Source of the DNA: Botryosphaeria dothidea
Lineage: Eukaryota > Ascomycota > Dothideomycetes > Botryosphaeriales > Botryosphaeriaceae
Assembly (NCBI GenBank): GCA_011503125.2
Contig: WWBZ02000016.1
Span: 2,852,001 to 2,916,000 of the forward strand
DNA length: 64,000 nt
Reading direction: 5' to 3'
In this document: positions 56,798 to 64,000 of the stretch, one piece after another
How the letters are laid out: each line of letters starts with the position of its first letter
Position numbering within the stretch: the stretch's first letter is position 1
Translations under genes and position numbers: made by a program
The notes under the pieces: model-generated
Told to the model about the DNA's origin: nothing
Database searches by the model: none
Seen by the model: the letters and a program-made list of their open reading frames with translations, nothing else

Positions 56798-59700
56798 CTT
56801 GAGCAGATTGGACAATAGGTAAGCAGGGCGACGATAGAATGTGCGGCGAAATCACAGTGGCGTTAAACGCCCTGGCAAAGAGCGTGGGGACCGAGAATTG
56901 TCGAGACACGAGGTGGCTTTGCGCAAGGAATGTCATGCTCGTCGTCCTATTTAAGTATTCCATGACACTCAGAATGCGGCCAAGCGCGGACCGCACGGGG
57001 GTTTGCTCCATCCAGCATAGACCGAAAAGCGTTAAGACATGCGTTGTACCTGGGCCATGTATCCTGCATCTCATTGATGAGCACTATGGCGACGTGAGCA
57101 GCAGCAGTGGCGATTAGCCGGATTTTTGCCTCAAAGGAGCGTGTTTAGGCAGTCTGGCTTTCTTCATCATGTCCTCGGTATACGAGAGGACTGAGCTTCG
57201 GAGTAACTGTTGCAGCGCGGGGAGGTACTCGAAATGAAGCTCGATGGCGAAAGCAGAAGCTGATAATTGGAGCTGCAGCATTAACTTCGAGAATCCTAAG
57301 GTTTTCCCGTATGGTAGCCGAGCTGTCACGGAAGGTCTGTGGATGCGGTCATGCAGCGTATCGTAAGATGGGACGCACGAAAGGCTCTCCAGACCATGCG
57401 GCGATAGCGGACCGGTGCTAAAAGCTGCGGAGGGCTGAGGTCCGGGCCCGAGTAAGCTAAGAGTGCCAATAAGGCATGGCCGTTGTGCATGCTCTCGGAG
57501 CCGCGCGCCAGTGAGCGAATTGTTGGTGGAACAAAGCGAGTGGTCGAGTCGTGCGCGTGGAGATGAGGCTGGGAAGACGGCGCGGATTGCCGACGCCACA
57601 TGAAGCCTAACGGCCGCTCGCTCCTGCCTTGTGCCACATCCTGCCAGAGAGGTACACAGTTTCACGTAGATTTCTTGAAACAGCCAAATTTTTCCATTCA
57701 TCCAGCTTGTTTCGCACGTGAAAGAAGACCTTGCCCGGCACGCGACTGATTATATTCCAAGCCGTTGATTGGCCCGAACACTTGCCGACTTCGGCATTGA
57801 AGTCTGTCCTCTGATACCTCCCTGACAACAAGTCACGGGCGATATACAGATGAAGTCCGATGTTGTGTGCAAAAAATTCGTGCAGAAGCACTCCGTGACT
57901 GATTGACATACTTAGTCGATCAAGTGTGGCTTTGTATTTGTGATCTATGTCTGGTCAAATGGTGTTGCAACCTATACGGCAGGATCGTTATGCTCCTTTC
58001 TAAAGTTAGTCTTGTATTTGGTGTGGAATAGCCGCCAGGGTTCTAGCCTCGGAACGAGCACCATGGCGGAAGTTCTCTTGTCCGCTCCGTATGTCCTCCA
58101 TAACCAGACTCATTCCCAACGCTCTACGAAGATCTCGTTGGTGGAGCTATCAACACCACTCAATCTTCTACCAAAAATCAGGCACGGGGAACAGATCTAA
58201 TGGATCTTGATATTTCCTCGTAACCATACTGGTGCGTTGGTAAGCGCGTATAAGACGATATGGCCGTTTGCTACTATGCTAGGTATGTATACGTCAAGAA
58301 AAAGCAAAAGCAACAACGTAAACTAGAGAGCTGAGGACGAGAGTAGTAGTGTAAGAGAAATAATCACAGCCATGGTGTTCAAAGTTGTCTTGGAATCGAA
58401 AAGCGTCAAAGCTATCGGTTCCAAGCCCTGACTCGTCTGTACGATGTATCTATCATATTGACTTGTTGAAGTCGAACGGCAGTCAGAGGAGTACTAGCAT
58501 GAGGTATCCTAGGACTCGGGCATTACAGAATCAAAATACCTACGACAGAAGCACTAGCAATACCGGCGCATCCTGTTAGACAGTCAGCACTAGAGCGACG
58601 AGAGCTTGCAATATTTTCATGCTGTATCGCCAGGTGTTGAGAACATTCCAACAACGCATGTAGAACAACATTCACTAGCGTGCATGAATATCTGACTCAG
58701 ATGCGCCGGCGGTCAGTTTTGGGGCCTACCAGACTAACAAAACGGTCAGCAGACTCATCTGCGGTATTTCTCACCAGTCAACAAAGCCACGAACTAGCCG
58801 CCACGTCTGCTGCAAGATGAATCGATCATAGCGATGAGAAAAGGCGGGCAGCGAAAATATGCTTTCAATATGTCTCCGATGGCAGCGGAAGTTGCGAATC
58901 GGCTCGGAGGATATTGTCATTGTTGCATGAGCCGCTAAACGAACTCCGCAGACGGGGTTCTGACTTTTTTCGCTTGTAGATCTAAAAGCGCCGTTTCGCC
59001 GCTGGTAGCACGTTGAAACAAAGTGTTGGATGGCAGGCATATCGTGCTTGCGGAGGCTTCTGTGACCAATAGTAAAGCCTTGAAAATAATCAGAACAAGG
59101 AGACATTTCACATGAATATCATCCCATGTTCGTTGATTTCCTCAAGTAATCGCTGCTTAGAAAGAAATTCACCTGAGCCGCCGAAGCAGATTGTTGGCGT
59201 GGTTGCAAAGATAAAGTGTGAAGACAATCCTGGACAAGTCCGTAAACTCGTTTGGGCGAGCCATTTCGAATACCTATCTTTTCCCAACATTCGATACTGT
59301 GAAATGGCAGCGCATCTAAAGCTTTAGAAGTCCCCAAAGTTTGCGATGGACCTTGTTCAGAGGAAATACGGGTCATGGCAATGTGGAAAATGGCGCATGT
59401 TGCACCTATTTCGCCAAGAGGTCAGGTTTGCACGTGCAGGATGCAGCCAGTTGGCCTCCTGATCTAGCACATGGTTTTTGGTGGCGAAGACAGAAAAAAG
59501 GAGCGACCCAAAAACAGCAATCCACATGCCGAGAACAATAATAATGCGCGTCGCTCGATGCAAGCAATCCTCGGCATGAGGGGCGTCACCGCTCATTTTT
59601 GGATACGTAACAGTGAGGCTATTTCGAGTCCCTGGCAGGAAATTGCTGCTTGGCTGCATTCGCGTAGTTGTCACAGACACGCTGTCGTGTGCTGGGAGGC

Positions 59701-61455
59701 AGTCAGTAATGGGCTGGCCCGGGCGCGCTGGATGTGCGCAATAGGTGATGTCCCCTGTGTTTGTCTCCTGAGCCTCTCGGGAGTCATGATTACAGGTACG
59801 TAAGAGAGTGAGGGTTCCGTGGTTCTCCAAAGTTTCCGTGAACCTGTTTGGGAGCACCGGGATGGCCTAAATCCTTCGGACCCTGATTCGCAGTGACGAA
59901 CGGAAAGGCGTCCGGCACCGCCTTCATTTCCGCGTTGGGCAGAGATGGAGATCTAGTGACGAGGCGATAGATAAGTTCCGTAGACACATGGAATGATGCG
60001 AGAAAAAAGTAACGGAGCGGGGAGCGAGTGCGGAGACGAAACTGCAACTACCTTGCAGCCGGGCAATCAGGAAAATCTCTCAGCCGATGTGAGGGAGCGA
60101 GAGCGAGGCGAGTCAGCTCAATTCGATACTGACGACAAAAGAGCGGGAGTTCTGGGGAGATCAGCACAGAAACTTCACGGAATTCGCGGAGGGTGGAAGA
60201 GGCGCAGGGACGAGCGTGACACAGCATACGCAGTGCGACGGAGCAGCGGCGGTAGTGTAACGGATAGGCCTTTGCGATTAGATAATGGCGGCTGGATGGT
60301 GGGAGTCGGAGGGCGGGTGCTGGGCGCTGGCTGGCTGGCTGGCTGGCTGCCGACGGTCGGCGTTGACGCCGGCTGGGACGCTGGGACGCCGGGACGGCCA
60401 AGAGCGCTGGAGAGACGTCACTTCCTGAACGGCAGGCGGGCACGTGTAGAAAAACGAGAGAACGAGGGCGAGAGTGCGGAGAGACTTCGGGTCGGGGCGA
60501 TGTGCGCGAGTAAGGCAGATCGAGGGCGAGATTGAGTGAGCCGGGATTCGTGCTCCAAGGTCCAACGTCGGCGCACGCCTCTCAGTTCAGGCCCGCCAGG
60601 GTCCCGGGCAACGGCGTGGAAAGAATGTGGAGAGCAGCTGGAGAGAACAGGCAGTCTCCGCGCCGGCAGCGCAGAGATGGTCGCTGTGCCGCGCCGCAGC
60701 GGAGATATAGTCGCGGAAGGCTGGTTACGTCAAGGCGTGAGTGTTGGTGGTTGAGTAAAAGAAGTGGTAACGGAAACGCAGCGCAGGGATGGGTGGGCTG
60801 CGCTGTCGGGCGAAGTCGGCCACTCACACGGCACTGATAAGAGAAAGCAGATCTACCCCAGCGCGGCGCGAGGTTTCATCGAATTAAGCCTTCGTTAATG
60901 CTTCAGCGACTGCTCGTTTGGGGCACCTCGCGAATATCCAGTACGTAAACTGCCCTAACTATGACCAAGCCCACGCCAAGCGGACGCCCTCGGTGACACA
61001 GGCGCAGACCGCATCGCTGACACTGCGCGCCCATTACCTCTATCCATCGACACTCTTTATCTATAACCAACACCGCTGCCCGCGCCCTCGTCCGCCCTCG
61101 TCTCCAGCCCAGCAGAGCGCAGAGCCGCTGCCCAGCCGCGAGCCGCCGCAGCAGAGAGCGCGCCCTCAGGCAAATGACAGAACGCACCATCCACTTCCTC
61201 ATCTTCCTCTCCCACGGCCCTTGAGCTCCCACCGTAGACACCGCCTTCCCGACGTGCGCGATAAGCCGATCGTCCCCCAGCAGCCAAGCCGCAGCCCATA
61301 TCAACCGTTATCAGACTCGGCCTCCAGCACCCATTTGCGGCCCTTCTCACTGGTGCGCTGCCGCCCGCCGCCCTGACGACCGACGGGCACTAACACGGCA
61401 TACCCGCAGGCTCCACGCTGCCCTTGAACGCTATCTCCGATACTGGCCGCACGAT
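56798..61455. other. Gene-poor divergent spacer, 4.7 kb
   Basis: It lies between two divergent genes. The part from 57.9 to 59.4 kb is AT-richer than its surroundings; the part from 60.0 to 61.4 kb is GC-rich and pyrimidine-rich and likely holds the promoter and leader of the right-hand gene. A minus-strand frame at 59357-59857 has one hydrophobic stretch (IIIVLGMWIAVFGSLLFSVF) but no other support. No mobile element recognised. Confidence 0.45.
60327..60346 (+). repeat. (CTGG)5 short tandem repeat
   Basis: Five perfect CTGG units in the upstream region of the TamA/Dal81-like gene. Confidence 0.9.
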
Positions 61456-63863
61456 ATGACGACCGCCGTAGCTCCCCAGCCCATCATGCCTCGTTCGGAC
61501 CTCGTCCCTCTCGCTGCTGCCCGTCCCAAGTCAAGCAAGCCTATGCCGGGCAAGGAGAACATAGTCCCTCTCAAGCAAGCAACGCAGCCCCAAGGCCAGC
61601 TCACGCCCGCCCAGCGCTCCCGTCGCGAGAGACCCTGTGACGCCTGCCGCCGCCGCAAGAGCCGTTGCGTCATCCACGAGGGCGCCCTGCTGTGCGTCCT
61701 GTGCGAGTTCCACAAGCAGGAGTGCACCTTCGTGCAGAGTCCGCTGCCGCGGAAGCGCAAAATCAACGTCGACGGCTCCAAGGACGAAAGTTCGAAGAAA
61801 AGGTAAGAACCATGATCCCAACGCTAGGCCAATCCTGCCGCGCCCAGCCCTGCAGCAGCACGCGACTTACGCCGGTCCAGATCAGTCGAGCGTGAGCAGC
61901 AGCAGCAGCCGCAGCAACACCAGAGCACCCTCCCGCCCCATCAGCAGCACCCCTCCCCGACCACCAAATTCTCGCGTCGAGCGCCCCAGCTGGTCGACAC
62001 CACCGGCCACGCCCTCCAAGAGACGCTCGGTCTCCAACGCCGCCAGCATAGCCGCTACATCGGCCCCACTACACCCTTCGACCCGGTGCTGATCGGCCTG
62101 ACCCAATTCGACACGCGCAACGAGAGCACCTTCGACCTGGGCGTGTTACGGAAGGTCCACGACAATGAACATTTCATCATGTTGCCTGACGAAAACACAC
62201 AGGACTTTGACAGCGAAATCGAGGCTCTCAATGCAGTCGAAGCCGTGGTAGCACCGCACGGCTCGCATCTCATCGACGTGTATTTCCGCTCCGTGCACCC
62301 CAACTTCCCCGTCATCCAGAAGACGTTGTTCATGCAGCGGCACCGCGATGCCGACCGCCAGATATCCCCGCCCTTGCTCGCGGGCATCTACATGTTAGCT
62401 TTGCAGTGGTGGTCGTACGAACCTAGGCTGTCGTCCCTGCCAAAGCCGGACGTCAGCAAGCTGGAGGCCATTGCTTCCCACTGGCTGCCCAAGGCCATGG
62501 AGCGGCCCAAGCTCTCGACGATCCAGGCTGGCCTGCTGCTGCTGCAGCGGCCGGACTCGGACTCGTGGAGTTTGACGACGCAGCTCGTCGCCGTTGGCCA
62601 GGAGCTCGGCCTGCACCTTGATTGCTCCAACTGGTCGATTCCCCTGTGGGAGAAGGGACTGCGTAAACGGATTGCGTGGGCATTATACATGCAAGATAAA
62701 TGGAGTTCGTTGATCCACGGACGGCCGTCGCACATTTACAATGCCGATTGGGCGGTTAAGTCGATTACTGACGAGGATTTTTTCGAGGAAGGCGCTCAGA
62801 CGGGCGAGGTGCTCCGGGCAGGCAGCGAGGAGGAGGCGGCGGAAGAGGAGCGTGGCGCGTATGTGTTCGCCCAGATGATCACGCTGACGGCCATCATGGC
62901 GGAGGTCATGGACACATTCTACACGCAGACTGCGATCCAAGACTTCCAGAACGCCGGCAAGAACTCGACGCGGCTGATCCTTGATCGGGCGAAGCCGGTG
63001 CAAATCAAGCTCAAGGAGTGGTTTGCCAAACTGCCGGCATCGACGCGCATCGACAGCCACAATGCCGGCCGCTCGTCCAACACCGGTAAGTGTTCCCTTC
63101 TCCCTTTCTGTTACGTCTCCCCCGGTTAATCCAGATGCCCTCGACAGCAACCGGCGCCCTTCATCTGGCGTACTTCGCGACAGAGATTACACTCCATCGG
63201 CGGATCGTGCAATCGCTCGACGCGGAGACGTCGGACGCGTACCTGCTCTTCATCTGCCGCTCGGCGGCCAAGACGCGGCTGATCAGCGCCATGGACTTCG
63301 TCAACCGTCTGACGCCCGCGCACCTGCAGTCGTTCTGGTACTTCGCATCCAAGATCAACTTCACGCTGATCGGCACGTTCGGCAGCCTGCTGTGGGCGAC
63401 AGCGCCGGGCAAGGAAGAAGCCGACTTCTACAAGACACGCCTGCGCGAATACCGGTGGACGCTGAGCGTCAGCGCAACACGCGCCCGCTGGCTCGAGTAC
63501 GCGGTACAGATGCTGGACGCCAGCCGCGAGATGCTGCGCGGCATGAAAGAGAAGCTGCCGCTGGCCGACACCATCGCTGCGCAGCACCAGCAGCAGTCCC
63601 AGCAGCACCACCTGGTCGTCAGCGACAGCGGCGTACCATCGATGAAGTTTGGCGCCGGCGGCATGCGGCCCGCGCTGCCCGTCCAGTACTACGCGGGTGG
63701 CAGCCAGCACTACGGGTCCGAGCCGTCCGTCTCGTTCGAAGGCTTCGGCGGCGACGAGATGGGTGAGGACTACGAGGGCAGCATCGGCGAGGGCGACTTC
63801 GATGAGCGGATGAGCGAGAGCAGCGATAAGGGCGGCCTGAAGACGCCGGTCAGCGGTGCGTGA
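61456..63863 (+). CDS. Zn2Cys6 transcription factor, TamA/Dal81-like
   Basis: Three exons, 61456-61802, 61881-63085 and 63148-63863, give 755 residues. The zinc cluster RPCDACRRRKSRC, then LCVLCEFHKQEC, is followed by the basic FVQSPLPRKRK. A Gln/Pro-rich linker comes next. The fungal-specific regulatory domain includes LIDVYFRSVHPNFPVIQK, LLAGIYMLALQWWSYEP, RPKLSTIQAGLLLLQR, GQELGLHLDCSNWSIPLWEK and LRKRIAWALYMQDKWSSLIH. This set resembles the TamA/Dal81 group, which in other fungi co-activates genes for use of secondary nitrogen sources; that role here is inference from similarity I recall, not a search. Downstream the protein has a Gln-rich and an acidic Gly-rich tail. The ATG at 61456 follows a long pyrimidine-rich leader with possible upstream short frames. 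Confidence 0.85.
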
Positions 63864-64000
63864 AAATGATTTGCTCCTCCCACCGCTTTGGGTTTGTCAA
63901 GGTTCGTTATTCGAATGGTGTGTATTTTTGTTTTCCCCCATCTCTCTGTCTCTTGTGCTTTTTGAGCGACGTTAGACCATGTTTTTGATTTGTCCTGCTT
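63864..64000. other. 3' flank of the TamA/Dal81-like gene
   Basis: Short T-rich sequence up to the window edge, consistent with a 3' UTR. Confidence 0.5.

Noticed and set aside
60250..60330. tRNA-like A-box sequence (GTAGTGTAACGGATAGG)
   Set aside because: No matching B box, T arm or acceptor pairing within tRNA distance.
1..64000. CRISPR arrays, insertion sequences or bacterial-type operons
   Set aside because: None seen; the introns and gene families show a fungal nuclear genome.

Overview
The window is nuclear DNA of a filamentous ascomycete (Pezizomycotina). Protein-coding genes have short GT-AG introns, mostly 48-130 bp. The families present are typical of these fungi: two Zn2Cys6 regulators, a DHA2 drug transporter, an intracellular GH3 beta-glucosidase, an Rtc4-type protein and a flavin aromatic hydroxylase. 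Coding sequence is GC-rich. The exact species cannot be read from the sequence.

Layout. 1-5.0 kb: a phenol-hydroxylase-type FAD monooxygenase (minus, 3' end cut by the window edge) diverges from an amidase (plus) across a 576-bp shared promoter, suggesting a small catabolic pair. 5.4-7.5 kb: an unusual fusion of a p23/CS co-chaperone domain, a long acidic linker and an F-box-like/2EXR-type fungal domain. 9.3 kb: tRNA-Val(AAC). 10.4-11.5 kb: a FAR-17a/AIG1-like membrane protein. 12.0-13.8 kb: an MFS DHA2 transporter. 15.3-17.7 kb: a large disordered Ser/Pro-rich protein. 19.0-20.8 kb: aromatic aminotransferase. 21.2-23.0 kb: DAD1/Ost2 and a TMEM14-like protein, divergent. 23.5-27.4 kb: Rtc4-like and Rcl1, both minus. 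29.6-32.7 kb: a seven-exon Zn2Cys6 factor. 36.0-36.7 kb: Cia2/MIP18. 42.0-42.5 kb: a small secreted six-cysteine, crystallin-like protein standing alone in a gene-poor island. 43.1-46.2 kb: a MutL homolog of PMS1/MLH2 type with an intact ATPase domain but an interrupted downstream frame. 47.4-53.0 kb: SIN3 corepressor, eight exons. 53.9-56.8 kb: GH3 beta-glucosidase with PA14 insert. 61.5-63.9 kb: a TamA/Dal81-like Zn2Cys6 regulator.

Most genes are housekeeping and independent (translation and ribosome maturation, N-glycosylation, Fe-S assembly, chromatin repression). Accessory character is concentrated in the left-edge catabolic pair, the transporter, and the gene-poor stretches at 27.4-29.6, 32.7-36.0, 36.7-42.0 and 56.8-61.5 kb, where no convincing coding sequence was found. 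Exon structures were inferred by eye from splice consensus, phase continuity and family motifs; no database search or transcript data were used.
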